Part shown: piece after piece, positions 44,928 through 56,202 of the stretch
Layout of the letters: each line of letters starts with the position of its first letter
How positions within the stretch are numbered: position 1 is the first letter of the stretch
Origin: Zooshikella harenae
Lineage (GTDB): Bacteria; Pseudomonadota; Gammaproteobacteria; Pseudomonadales; Zooshikellaceae
Direction of reading: 5' to 3'
DNA length: 64,000 nt
Assembly (NCBI RefSeq): GCF_018837975.1
Contig: NZ_JAGSOY010000003.1
Span: 143,704-207,703 of the forward strand
The notes under the pieces: generated by a model
The model's input: only the letters and a program-made list of their open reading frames with translations
Database searches by the model: none
What the model was told of the DNA's origin: nothing
Translations under genes and position numbers: made by a program

Positions 44928-45940
44928 TGTAGTTCTATTTGACGTACTTGACCAGGAGTTTTTGTTGTCCAACGTTTAAAGGCTCGCTGAAATGCCTCTG
45001 GGGATGAAAACCCTAAAAGATAAGCAATTTCTGAAAAGCTAAGTGGTGTTTCTTTTACATAATTAAGTGCTAAATCTAATCGAGTTTGATTAAGTAGTTT
45101 TTGAAAGGAAGTACTTTCCTCGTTAAGTTTACGGCGAAGTGTCCATTGCGATAGACCTAGTTGGGCTGCTGTGAGCTCTAATGTAGGCTGACCGCCATGC
45201 AGTTCTCGTGAAAGAATACGAACCACACGTTCTTGCCACCGAGCAGAAAAGGTGAGTTGTTTTTTCTTTTGCTCACATGTTGCCAGTAGAGAGTTATACA
45301 TTACTTGATGTTTAAAGCGATTATATTTTGTAAGTGATGATGTAGAGATGACTAATTTATTGAATGGTTGAGAGAAGTGGACTGGACACTTAAAAAATTG
45401 CTTAAACTTATTTGCATAGGCTGGAGCTGGAAACTCAAAAAATACCTCTGCTTGAAGCTGCTCAGGTTTAGCCAGCCAACGCAAAGTCTGTAGCCAGCTG
45501 AGTAAAACAGACTCAACAATAAACAGGTTATAAATAGTATAAGGAGAGATACTGTAAAAATTTATATTACAGCTGTCTTCTGTGTGATCAAGGGTTGATT
45601 CTCCGCGTACACTTTCACTGGTTAAGCATTCATAGTCTATGAGTGCTGTTATAGCCAACTTTATGTTAGGTGCACTCAGTGCTAATAAGCCTGCTAGCCC
45701 CCACTGTTGGATGGGTGCGTGTTTTCCCATAAGTAACCCAAGACCAGGTTCTTGGGTTAGTGTAATTGCTGCTGCCCCTAGACGCATAAACCGAGCAATA
45801 CTGACTTGCTGTTGTTCATCATTCAGTTCTGGAAGTGATAGCCCAAACTCTCTCAACAAAGGCTCTGGCTTTTTTCCGCAGTGATGAATCGCATTTACCA
45901 GCGTTTCTATATAGGTCACTGAAACATTGCCTAGTTTCAT
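44915..45940 (-). CDS. AraC-family transcriptional regulator
   Basis: This 341-residue regulator has an N-terminal arabinose-binding-like domain of the OruR/ArgR type (about 1-190) and a C-terminal AraC DNA-binding domain with two helix-turn-helix units (about 240-335; LTAAQLGLSQWTLRRKLNEE and FSEIAYLLGFSSPEAFQRAFKRWT). It diverges from fadH, with 109 bases between the starts, so control of fadH is likely. In P. aeruginosa an AraC-type gene also sits near fadH and the tRNAs (from memory). Confidence 0.88.
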   Translation of the reverse strand: MKLGNVSVTYIETLVNAIHHCGKKPEPLLREFGLSLPELNDEQQQVSIARFMRLGAAAITLTQEPGLGLLMGKHAPIQQWGLAGLLALSAPNIKLAITALIDYECLTSESVRGESTLDHTEDSCNINFYSISPYTIYNLFIVESVLLSWLQTLRWLAKPEQLQAEVFFEFPAPAYANKFKQFFKCPVHFSQPFNKLVISTSSLTKYNRFKHQVMYNSLLATCEQKKKQLTFSARWQERVVRILSRELHGGQPTLELTAAQLGLSQWTLRRKLNEESTSFQKLLNQTRLDLALNYVKETPLSFSEIAYLLGFSSPEAFQRAFKRWTTKTPGQVRQIELHHSS

Positions 45941-46043
45941 CAGTACCTGCTCATCATGGTCAATAAAGTGTCATTCTTAATCATTGTCGGCATTATAAGA
46001 CAGATTTATGGTATGCCGCAGAAAAACGATTATGAATGCCTGA

Positions 46044-48080
<2,037 letters not shown>

Positions 48081-48430
48081 AACTGCAAATAAAGGTTAAT
48101 TAAAACAGAGTGTTAAGACACTTGTTTGAATTATTTACCATTTAGCTGTCGATAACTGGTTGTTTTTTAAACGAACTATTGCAATGGAAGTCACATTTTT
48201 TGTGCAGCAGTTTCACTACAATGAGGCGAACGTGCAAAGCTAACTATTTGAAAAATAGAAATAATTTTGCATGTTATTATTTCGATTAGTTCTCGGAGTG
48301 ACCGAGAACTAATCTATAAAAATGAATGGCTTGTTGTTTTTTTAAACCTAGCTATTTCATTGGTGTAGTGAGACATTATGATAAAAAGCTGGTATTACCT
48401 ATTTTTTGTACAAGGTAAAAGGAGTTCGCC
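48081..48430. promoter_or_regulatory. Intergenic region with perfect 13-bp palindrome
   Basis: The 350-base gap holds a perfect inverted repeat: GATTAGTTCTCGG (48284-48296) and CCGAGAACTAATC (48302-48314) with a 5-base loop. It may be a fadH terminator (a T run comes only some 15 bases later), an operator, or an RNA element for the following gene. No gene is seen here. Confidence 0.55.
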
Positions 48431-49744
48431 TTGAAAAAGTTCGCCGAAGCAGTCATGTTTTTCAATACAAAAGGCATTTGCAAACAAATGCTTATGTCTG
48501 AGTTTGAGGCAGTTCTTGATGGTGTTGTTCATGTAGAAGAATTTAAAACTCAAACAGTTAAAGGTGCCTATGTGCAGATTGATGCAAATTTGCATGTAAC
48601 AGCCATTGTTTTATTCCTCCTGGACTTTGATCGAGAGGGTATGGCTGATCGTAGTTGGAATGTGCCATTAAAGCATATGTCTTCTGTAGCTGATAAAGGC
48701 CCTAACTTAGGTGCAGGCCCTATTCGACTGGCAACTCGAACTAATTGTCCCGTGAACTGGCATCATTCAAGCTTGTGGGATTACCGTCAAAATGCGTCAG
48801 TCAATGAGTTAGTGCTGATCAAGGCTGCAGCTAAACGCAATCGGTTGCGTCTTTTTACAGATACGAATAGCACTCCTGTCGTTAAGTTAGTTCAAAACAA
48901 TGAGCCAGAGCCAACTCAGTTAGCAGCTGCCCGTGCTATCAAGGCTGTTAAGCTACATGAAGAAAAACTGGTTAAATTAGCATCACAAAGCAAAGAAGAG
49001 ATTGCTCGTCTTAAGCAGCAGTTTAGCCATGAACTTGCACGTTATAAGCAAGAGTTAGTGTTAGCAAAGCAGGCTAATGAACAGCTGGCGAATAAAAATC
49101 GAGCATTGGTTATGAAGCTCGAAAACCAAAAGCAGCAGTTTCAAGAAAGCCGCAATGAAATGACTCAGCTGCTAAAAGAAATTGAGCAGCAAAGTCGTGC
49201 AGAGCTGGCGACGATGCAGCAGCAATTAGAGTTTCAGATCAGGACTAAAGTACGTTCTGCAACCCAAGAGTTAAAAGAGCAGCTTCGCGCTAAAGAAGTA
49301 GAGCAAGAGTACTTAGAAGAGCTTGATAAGCAACAGCAAATAGAAATAAAAGATTTACATAAAGAGATCGCGCGTTTACAAAGTGGTAGTCCACACCAGT
49401 TACTTGATCAGTTAGCTGCAAAAGGGGTGATATTTGTTGCCTATCATCCAGGCGTAGGGCATGTCACCATTCCACTTAACGAAGTGGAACGCTACTTAGA
49501 AGACAATATTGCTTATGTGGCTACAAAGTGTTTTGTAAGCAAAGAGCACTATTTAAAGTGGCGTCGTCATTATGAGTCTTCACGATGTGAAGCGGTTGGT
49601 GAAGATGGTAAGAGCTGTGGTAAATCAGTCAAGCGTATTGATATGCCAGGACAATTTATTGATGGAGACTCAAACCGCTGTGAAACCCATAAAAATGATA
49701 AGGATTCTGCTCCCAATAATGTAACGGATTTACAGCTGGCTTAA
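48431..49744 (+). CDS. Conserved coiled-coil protein with Cys/His tail, hypothetical
   Basis: This 437-residue protein has an N-terminal alpha/beta domain (about 1-140, with DFDREGMADRSWNVPLKH and GPIRLATRTNCPVNWH), a long Gln/Glu/Lys-rich coiled coil (about 155-325), and a C-terminal region with Cys and His (RCEAVGEDGKSCGK near 395, NRCETHK near 420) that could bind zinc. Related proteins in Pseudomonas are sometimes labelled ParA-like, but I see no Walker motif, so I reject that name. TTG start, supported by AAGGAG six bases upstream. Function unknown. Confidence 0.75.
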   Translation: MKKFAEAVMFFNTKGICKQMLMSEFEAVLDGVVHVEEFKTQTVKGAYVQIDANLHVTAIVLFLLDFDREGMADRSWNVPLKHMSSVADKGPNLGAGPIRLATRTNCPVNWHHSSLWDYRQNASVNELVLIKAAAKRNRLRLFTDTNSTPVVKLVQNNEPEPTQLAAARAIKAVKLHEEKLVKLASQSKEEIARLKQQFSHELARYKQELVLAKQANEQLANKNRALVMKLENQKQQFQESRNEMTQLLKEIEQQSRAELATMQQQLEFQIRTKVRSATQELKEQLRAKEVEQEYLEELDKQQQIEIKDLHKEIARLQSGSPHQLLDQLAAKGVIFVAYHPGVGHVTIPLNEVERYLEDNIAYVATKCFVSKEHYLKWRRHYESSRCEAVGEDGKSCGKSVKRIDMPGQFIDGDSNRCETHKNDKDSAPNNVTDLQLA

Positions 49745-49845
49745 TTTAGAAGTACATAATTAAGTCAGCATCTTGGGTGTACTTATGGTAATACGAGTTG
49801 CAGTGCATATAATGGGATTTTTAGACCCTGTAAATATTTCCGGTT

Positions 49846-50787
49846 ATGTGCACTGACATTTTTGACACTCAGTTTTCCTTTAAAACGCCTCATATTCAAT
49901 CCTTTCCTCATCCTTTAGCACTTGAAAAAAATATTCAGCTTAATGTGCTGCGCTTGGACTTAGTACACCCAAAGATTTCTGGGAATAAATGGTATAAGTT
50001 GAAATATAACCTTAAATCTGCAATTTCGAGTGGTGCTGACTGTGTTGCCAGCTTTGGTGGCGCTTATTCGAACCACATTCATGCCTTGGCAACAGCAGGT
50101 TCATATCTGGGCTTTGAAACAGTGGGTTTTATTCGTGGACAGCAACCTAAGGTGTTATCGCCCACACTTAAAGATGCTACAAAGATGGGGATGCGGCTTA
50201 TTTATTTGGACCGGGTGACTTACCGTGAAAAACATCTGGTTGAAAAGCAAAGCGCATTGGCTCATCAGTTTCTTAGTAACGCAAATACTGTTTACTGGGT
50301 ACCAGAGGGGGGAAGTAATTTATTGGCAATAAAGGGTACACAGGAAATTACAGAATATGAGCATGTAAAACAATTTGATTATATTTTTGTGGCATGTGGT
50401 AGTGGAGGCACTCTAGCTGGGTTAATTAAAGGGGCTGAACTTCAGCAACAGGTTATTGGTGTGCCTGTACTTAAAGGTGGAGGATTTCTTCAGAAAACAG
50501 TTGAAGGCTTTTTATGGGATTCAGGGCTTCGTGAAAAAAAACAGTGGCAACTATGGTTAGATGGTCACTGGGGAGGCTATGGTAAAACAAGTGATCAGCT
50601 ACATCAGTTTATTTTATCTATTGAAAAAGACTTTTCTTTACCATTGGACCCTATTTATACAGGTAAACTTGTTTGGCGTGTAATTGAAGGTATAAGGCAT
50701 GGTGAAATACTTTCAGGAAGTCGAGTACTGATTATACACAGTGGTGGATTGCAAGGGCGCAGAGGGTTTCCACAATACTATAGCTGA
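49846..50787 (+). CDS. D-cysteine desulfhydrase / ACC deaminase-like PLP enzyme
   Basis: This 313-residue fold-II PLP enzyme has the active lysine in KISGNKWYKLKYNLK (about residues 43-57), SFGGAYSNHIHALA near 70 for phosphate binding, and FVACGSGGTLAGLIKGAE near 185. The family includes D-cysteine desulfhydrase and ACC deaminase; the exact reaction cannot be told apart here. The ribosome site is weak. It ends 23 bases from the convergent DUF1853 gene. Confidence 0.8.
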   Translation: MCTDIFDTQFSFKTPHIQSFPHPLALEKNIQLNVLRLDLVHPKISGNKWYKLKYNLKSAISSGADCVASFGGAYSNHIHALATAGSYLGFETVGFIRGQQPKVLSPTLKDATKMGMRLIYLDRVTYREKHLVEKQSALAHQFLSNANTVYWVPEGGSNLLAIKGTQEITEYEHVKQFDYIFVACGSGGTLAGLIKGAELQQQVIGVPVLKGGGFLQKTVEGFLWDSGLREKKQWQLWLDGHWGGYGKTSDQLHQFILSIEKDFSLPLDPIYTGKLVWRVIEGIRHGEILSGSRVLIIHSGGLQGRRGFPQYYS

Positions 50788-50810
50788 TGTATTTAAGGAT
50801 TTTAGTGCGA

Positions 50811-51809
50811 TTACTTTGCCTGCGAGGCAGCCAAAGCCTTATCTGGCCAGTGGTCACCAACAACAAAAAAACGTCTTACCTCATTAAAAAAATTACTATC
50901 TTGATAACAGACTGCTATTAACTGTGGTGGTTGAGCCAACGCAAACCGTTGTTGCATTGATTTATGTAAAGCGGTGTCATTTATAAAACCTTTTACTTCG
51001 CTCGTAACTGGGCGATGAACAGGGGATAGCCACTCTAGTTTGGCAAGAGGAATATACACCAGTTGTCCTTTTATTTTGTACGACTTAGTGAGGCTAGCTA
51101 AATAGTCCGTTAATTGGCTTACCGTTACCCAGTCCCCTGTAAGATGTTGAGGGTTAGCTTGTATTGGTGGGGGGCAAAATTGTCTAAAAGGGTAAAATAA
51201 ATAACCTTGTAACACGCCATCTTTAATAGGTTGTTTTCCTTGTAATGGATGTTCTGACTCATCAGTTATTTTGTTTAAAAATAACTTTGATTCTGGATTG
51301 TCACCAAGCCTTAACTGCTTATCCAGCATTTTATTGACTTTAATATCAAGTCTATCTTGACAGTTAGGTCCCACCCATTGATCCCATGAGCTTACTTTTT
51401 GTTTTGATTGATTGGGTACTCCTAAATAAAATTTAACAGCAAGTTCACAATGTATCCAGTGATTTACTGTTTGGTCAAAGTAGAGTAAATCAAACTCACC
51501 TAATGTTCGGGTTGCAGAGTGAATGGGAATATTATGCTTAAGAATAGTAACTTCGGGCTGGTTTTTTAATAGAGTGCGAAATAGCGATTCATAATAGTGC
51601 CCTAGACGGTAGTTTTGTTTTTTTTGTAACTCAAGCTGAAGTATTTCTAGTTGCTCTTGTTGCCAAGTAACTACTTGGTTCCTAAAGGGGGTTTCTACAA
51701 GATAGGGGGCTGTTTTATTAGTGCGCTTAGATGAGAGTAGAATAACTGGAGAATGATTAATCCACTGTAAATCTTGGCATAATTGCGTGGTTCGATAGGT
51801 CATTAGCAA
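50811..51809 (-). CDS. DUF1853 family protein
   Basis: This 332-residue protein matches the DUF1853 family by length and by the motif GHYYESLFRTLL followed by IHSATRTLGEFDLLYFD, then HCELAVKFYLG, a pattern reminiscent of a PD-(D/E)XK nuclease core (E, D, ExK-like). Function is unestablished. It lies next to nadK, as in Pseudomonas from memory. The first Met at 51809 is used. Confidence 0.8.
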   Translation of the reverse strand: MLMTYRTTQLCQDLQWINHSPVILLSSKRTNKTAPYLVETPFRNQVVTWQQEQLEILQLELQKKQNYRLGHYYESLFRTLLKNQPEVTILKHNIPIHSATRTLGEFDLLYFDQTVNHWIHCELAVKFYLGVPNQSKQKVSSWDQWVGPNCQDRLDIKVNKMLDKQLRLGDNPESKLFLNKITDESEHPLQGKQPIKDGVLQGYLFYPFRQFCPPPIQANPQHLTGDWVTVSQLTDYLASLTKSYKIKGQLVYIPLAKLEWLSPVHRPVTSEVKGFINDTALHKSMQQRFALAQPPQLIAVCYQDSNFFNEVRRFFVVGDHWPDKALAASQAK

Positions 51810-52046
51810 TCAATATTTTTTAGGCAAGTAAGGCAGTTGTACCAATGGCTGAGGTTTTATGTGTGCAGGGTATATTATGCATATACTGTTTATTTTGCCT
51901 ATAGATTAAGAATACTTAGCAAAGTAAGTACACGAAACAAAGCGTAATATTTCAGGTTTTGGGAGCAAGTATTCCTAGACTGTAGACATTGTGCGTTAAG
52001 CCAGTGACAATCAGTCAAAACAAGCAGCCTGTTATCACGGAGTGTT

Positions 52047-52931
52047 ATGGAGCAATTTAAGCATGTCGGTGTTATTGGTCGCCTAGGCAGTGCAGAGGTC
52101 GTTGAGACACTGAAACGATTGAAAAAATTTCTGCTCTCTGAGGGGGTTCATGTCATCTTGGACAAGCCTCTTGCTGATGTTTTACCTGGGCATGGGCTTC
52201 AAGTGTGTAGCCACAATATGATGGGCGAGATATGTGACCTTGTAGTGGTCATTGGTGGGGATGGTAGTATGCTGGCAGCGGCAAGAGCGCTAGCACGCTA
52301 TCGTGTTCCTGTACTTGGCATTAACCGGGGGCGGTTGGGCTTTTTGACAGATATTCATCCTGATGAGATCGAGCAGCGAGTTGGCGAAGTCTTGGCTGGT
52401 AAATATATCATGGAGAGCCGCTTCTTGTTGCAAGCTGTTGTTAAGCGCCAAGGTCAACCGATAGGTCAATCAGATGCGTTGAATGATGTAGTACTACATC
52501 CAGGTAAAGTCGCTCGCATGATCGAGTTTGAGGTCTACATTGAGGGGCAGTTTGTCTATAGCCAGCGAGCTGATGGCCTGATTATTTCGACCCCTACAGG
52601 TTCAACGGGCTATTCCTTATCCGGTGGTGGACCAATCATGCACCCCAAACTTGATGCGATTGTAGTGGTACCTATGTTTCCCCATACCTTAACTAGCCGT
52701 CCACTAGTGGTTGATGGCAATACCGAAATCAAAATTGCGATTAGCGGGCATAATACGACCTATCCACAAGTTATTTGTGATGGCCAAGTGCATATTCCAG
52801 CATCACCCTCTGATACCATTACTGTGGCTAAAAAACCGCAGCGTCTAAAACTCATCCATCCCTTGAACCACAATTATTATGAAGTGTGTCGACGTAAATT
52901 AGGGTGGGGTAATCGCTTAGGAGAGGGGTGA
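52047..52931 (+). CDS. nadK: NAD kinase
   Basis: This 294-residue enzyme phosphorylates NAD to NADP. The GGDG motif is at residues 70-73 (VVIGGDGSMLAAA). LNDVVLHPG and DGLIISTPTGSTGYSLSGGG show the conserved substrate-binding loops. A CGGAG site precedes the ATG. The phosphatase gene follows 13 bases downstream, so nadK heads a compact operon. Confidence 0.96.
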   Translation: MEQFKHVGVIGRLGSAEVVETLKRLKKFLLSEGVHVILDKPLADVLPGHGLQVCSHNMMGEICDLVVVIGGDGSMLAAARALARYRVPVLGINRGRLGFLTDIHPDEIEQRVGEVLAGKYIMESRFLLQAVVKRQGQPIGQSDALNDVVLHPGKVARMIEFEVYIEGQFVYSQRADGLIISTPTGSTGYSLSGGGPIMHPKLDAIVVVPMFPHTLTSRPLVVDGNTEIKIAISGHNTTYPQVICDGQVHIPASPSDTITVAKKPQRLKLIHPLNHNYYEVCRRKLGWGNRLGEG

Positions 52932-52944
52932 GGTTGAGGTTAAT

Positions 52945-53934
52945 ATGAGTTGGATTATGGCAGATACTGCTGATGGGTATGACTTAATTGGTGATATTCA
53001 CGGCTGTGCCCGCGCGTTAGTGTTGTTGTTAAAAAAATTGGGCTATCGTCAGTATCGTGGTTGCTTTCGACATCCTCGACGCAAAGTGATTTTTATGGGG
53101 GATATTGTTGATCGTGGTCCCCGTATTCGTGATGCCTTACATATTGTTAAAGACATGGTTGACCATGATCAGGCTCATATCGTCATGGGGAATCATGAAT
53201 TTAATGCCTTAGCTTACTGTACCCCAGCACTTGAAGGTACTGGCCGATCGTTCTTACGTGAACATAACCCTCGACACCACCGGTTAATTGCAGAAACTTT
53301 AGAGCAATTTGCCTGTCACCCTAAAGAGTGGCAGATGTTTTTACAGTGGTTTAAAGAGCTACCCTTGTTTTTAGAGTTTGCGCGATTTCGGGTGGTACAT
53401 GCCTGCTGGGATCAACGACTGGTTGAAGCTTTTTGGGCACGCTATCAGCGAGCAACCATTGACGATGACTTTTTACATCAAACTGTTAATTCACGAAGCT
53501 TTGAGAAGTACTGTATTAGTCGTCTTATTCGTGGCATTGATATTCCTCTGCCTAAAGGCGTAAAAATTGAAAGTAAAGATGGCTATATTCGTAGTCGCTT
53601 TCGTGCACACTTTTGGCATCCTGATCCAGAAACATATCAGGATGTTGTATTTCAGCCAGACCCATTACCACCCGCAGTAGCTGAAGAAACACTCACTGCT
53701 GAAGACAAAAACCGTTTGTTTGTTTACGAGTTAAACGAAAAGCCTTTATTTGTTGGTCATTACTGGCAAATGGGTGTACCACACCCCATTCGACCAAACA
53801 TCGCATGTCTGGATTACAGTGCAGTCAAATACGGCAAGTTAGTGGCTTATCGTATGGATAATGAAACCGTACTGGATAAGAAGAAGTTTGTGTGGGTTGA
53901 AGTGGAACCGCGAAGCCCTTTTGTGCCTCGCTAA
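52945..53934 (+). CDS. Metallophosphatase (calcineurin-like / Ser-Thr phosphatase fold)
   Basis: This 329-residue enzyme has the metal ligands in DLIGDIHGCA (residues 13-22), FMGDIVDRGP (near 52) and VMGNHEFNA (near 80), with a further VVHACWD. These are the calcineurin/PPP metallophosphatase motifs. Substrate unknown. It follows nadK by 13 bases and precedes the rhomboid gene by 14, giving an operon. An alternative Met five codons in is possible. Confidence 0.85.
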   Translation: MSWIMADTADGYDLIGDIHGCARALVLLLKKLGYRQYRGCFRHPRRKVIFMGDIVDRGPRIRDALHIVKDMVDHDQAHIVMGNHEFNALAYCTPALEGTGRSFLREHNPRHHRLIAETLEQFACHPKEWQMFLQWFKELPLFLEFARFRVVHACWDQRLVEAFWARYQRATIDDDFLHQTVNSRSFEKYCISRLIRGIDIPLPKGVKIESKDGYIRSRFRAHFWHPDPETYQDVVFQPDPLPPAVAEETLTAEDKNRLFVYELNEKPLFVGHYWQMGVPHPIRPNIACLDYSAVKYGKLVAYRMDNETVLDKKKFVWVEVEPRSPFVPR

Positions 53935-53948
53935 CAGGAAGAATAGCT

Positions 53949-54836
53949 ATGTTGCGATTGCTTGAGGTCCCTGCTGAAGAGGACTTACGTTCATTCTCAT
54001 TGTATTTGTATCATCATGGGGTGAAGCACAAAATTACTGAAGAGTCGGGGCAACAAGTATTGTGGCTGGTGGCAGAAGATCAGCAGCAACAGGTCACTGA
54101 CTGGTTCCAGCAAGTTCAGTGTGGTGAGTTAGATTTATCTCGTTATCAGGCAGTGATTGATAATCCGCAGGCATTGCGTACTCAAAACCATCAGCATTCA
54201 ATCAGTCAAATTAGCTATTTCCCGATGACAGCCTTCTTTTTAGTCATTAACTTATTTGTAGCGGCAGTAACCGGACTTGGCAGTAACTATCAAGTGGTGT
54301 CGTGGCTAACCTTTGTTGATTTCACTTTAATAGGCAATCATGTACTGGCCGCATCACTGGGAGATGTTTTTACCAGTCACCAATATTGGCGCTTATTGTC
54401 GCCTATCTTTCTACATTTTGGCTGGCTCCATATTATCTTTAATATGCTTTGGCTTTATGTATTAGGCCGGCGTATCGAGACCAAAGACAGTAGTAAGCTT
54501 ATGTTTGGCTTAGTGCTATTTGTAGGTTTTCTTTCTAATTTTGGGCAGTATTTAATGTCGATAGACCATCCTATCTTTGGTGGTTTTTCGGGTGTTGTTT
54601 ACGGTTTGCTGGGTTACTGTTGGGTGAGGGAAAAACTGGCTAACGTTAACTTTTTTATCCCACAAAGTATCTATATGTTTATGATCGTTTGGTTAGTGAT
54701 TGGCTACTCTGACATCTTAGCCGTTGTAGGCTTTGGTAATGTGGCGAATACCGCTCATACTGTAGGGCTATTAGCAGGTTGCTTGTTTGCTGTATTTCGT
54801 GGCCGGTATAATCCTGATAATGCACTTCGATGTTAA
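53949..54836 (+). CDS. Rhomboid intramembrane serine protease
   Basis: This 295-residue protein has an N-terminal cytosolic domain (about 1-80) and six membrane helices. The catalytic Ser214 is in GGFSGVVYGLLGY and His270 in NTAHTVGLLAG; a HFGWLHIIFNMLW motif provides the H-x3-N oxyanion element. It cleaves membrane proteins within or near their helices. It resembles GlpG. It is third in the nadK operon; AGGAAG ribosome site. Confidence 0.9.
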   Translation: MLRLLEVPAEEDLRSFSLYLYHHGVKHKITEESGQQVLWLVAEDQQQQVTDWFQQVQCGELDLSRYQAVIDNPQALRTQNHQHSISQISYFPMTAFFLVINLFVAAVTGLGSNYQVVSWLTFVDFTLIGNHVLAASLGDVFTSHQYWRLLSPIFLHFGWLHIIFNMLWLYVLGRRIETKDSSKLMFGLVLFVGFLSNFGQYLMSIDHPIFGGFSGVVYGLLGYCWVREKLANVNFFIPQSIYMFMIVWLVIGYSDILAVVGFGNVANTAHTVGLLAGCLFAVFRGRYNPDNALRC

Positions 54837-54920
54837 AGCTGCCTGAAGTGACAATATTAAGACAGTATATTTACAATAGACAGTAAACAATCTGATAGCC
54901 TGTGATAGCTGAGAGAATGT

Positions 54921-55184
54921 ATGGACTTTTCGCAACTCATTGACCAAATTGACTCAGAAACCTACCAGCGGCTAAAAAGCGCAGTAGAAATTAGAAAGTG
55001 GCCGGATGGACGGGTGCTTACCCCATCGCAAGTTGAGCTATGTCTGCAAGCGGTCATTGCCTATGAGCACAAGCATCTGCCTGCTGATCAGCACACAGGC
55101 TTTATCAGTCAACAATGTGCCAGCCAGACTCAGCTAGATACCGAACAAGAGGATGATAATCCTCAACCAGTCAACATTATATAA
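54921..55184 (+). CDS. DUF1315 family protein (YeaC-like)
   Basis: This 87-residue protein matches the YeaC/DUF1315 family: MDFSQLIDQIDSETYQRLKSAVEIRKWPDGR and LTPSQVELCLQAVIAYE are its conserved core. Function unknown. It is followed by DUF2797 and pepN on the same strand, an order I recall from Pseudomonas. Confidence 0.85.
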   Translation: MDFSQLIDQIDSETYQRLKSAVEIRKWPDGRVLTPSQVELCLQAVIAYEHKHLPADQHTGFISQQCASQTQLDTEQEDDNPQPVNII

Positions 55185-55274
55185 CGTATTTTTTCCCGTG
55201 ATTATCATACCTGAGATGGTTATAAAAACCTGAATAAAGGTATAAGACCTGTATAAAAAAAGGAATAGCCTGTT

Positions 55275-56135
55275 TTGAGTGATGTTTTATCTCAGTCATT
55301 AACCTCCCAGTCACCAATCGTTGGCCAGCTACAAAAAATGAAATCACAACTCGCTGATCCAGTGGTGTATCAGTTACTGGTTGGTGAACAATTGGTTTCA
55401 TTAAATGAGTTGTTGGGTAAACAAATAACGTTGAAGTTTTTAGGTGCGATTAACTGTATTGCATGCGGTCGAAAAACAAATAAAAGCTTTAATCAAGGCT
55501 ACTGCTTCCCTTGCTTTAAAAAATTACCCCAGTGTGACAGTTGTATTATGTCTCCTGAAAAATGTCATTATGAGCAGGGAACGTGTCGAGATGCTGCCTG
55601 GGGTGAACAGTTTTGTATGACAGGCCATATTGTTTATCTGGCAAATTCCTCAGGGGTAAAAGTAGGTATTACCCGTTTGTCACAAGTACCCACACGCTGG
55701 ATAGACCAGGGAGCCACTCAGGCATTACCTATTATGCGTGTCGCTACACGACAACAGTCGGGACTTATTGAAGCGGCAATGAAGTCTTTTGTGGCAGATA
55801 AAACAAACTGGCGAACGATGTTAAAAGGAACATCAGATGAAGTCGATTTAGTCAGCAAGCAGGAAGAGTTGTTTGCCCAATGTGCTGAGACTATAACATC
55901 CCTTCAGCAACAGTTTGGTGTACAGGCATTACAACCTGTAACTGATGCCAAACCACTAGTCATCACCTATCCCGTTCTCCAGCACCCTGAAAAAGTAACC
56001 GCGCTTAACTTTGATAAGCAAGCAGAAATAACGGGTACGCTGCTGGGTATAAAAGGCCAGTATCTGATTATGGATATTGGGGTGTTAAATATCCGTAAGT
56101 TTACGGCGTATAACATACAGTTCAGTAGTGCATAA
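55275..56135 (+). CDS. DUF2797 family protein with Cys-rich and GIY-YIG-like regions
   Basis: This 286-residue protein has a Cys-rich block (CIACGRKTNK, CFPCF, CDSC, C at about 62-110) likely to bind zinc. It is followed by a HIVYLANSSGVKVGITRLSQVPTRW segment that looks like a GIY-YIG nuclease core (Y, VG-I-T, R). A later GLIEAAMKSFV could supply the Glu. The family has no established role; a nuclease function is an inference. TTG start with an AGGA site about 9 bases upstream. It precedes pepN by 67 bases. Confidence 0.75.
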   Translation: MSDVLSQSLTSQSPIVGQLQKMKSQLADPVVYQLLVGEQLVSLNELLGKQITLKFLGAINCIACGRKTNKSFNQGYCFPCFKKLPQCDSCIMSPEKCHYEQGTCRDAAWGEQFCMTGHIVYLANSSGVKVGITRLSQVPTRWIDQGATQALPIMRVATRQQSGLIEAAMKSFVADKTNWRTMLKGTSDEVDLVSKQEELFAQCAETITSLQQQFGVQALQPVTDAKPLVITYPVLQHPEKVTALNFDKQAEITGTLLGIKGQYLIMDIGVLNIRKFTAYNIQFSSA

Positions 56136-56202
56136 TAAATACCCTTCACTATAGGTATAAACTGTAGGAAGCCATAACGATAAGATTTTAAGAGAGAACA
56201 AC

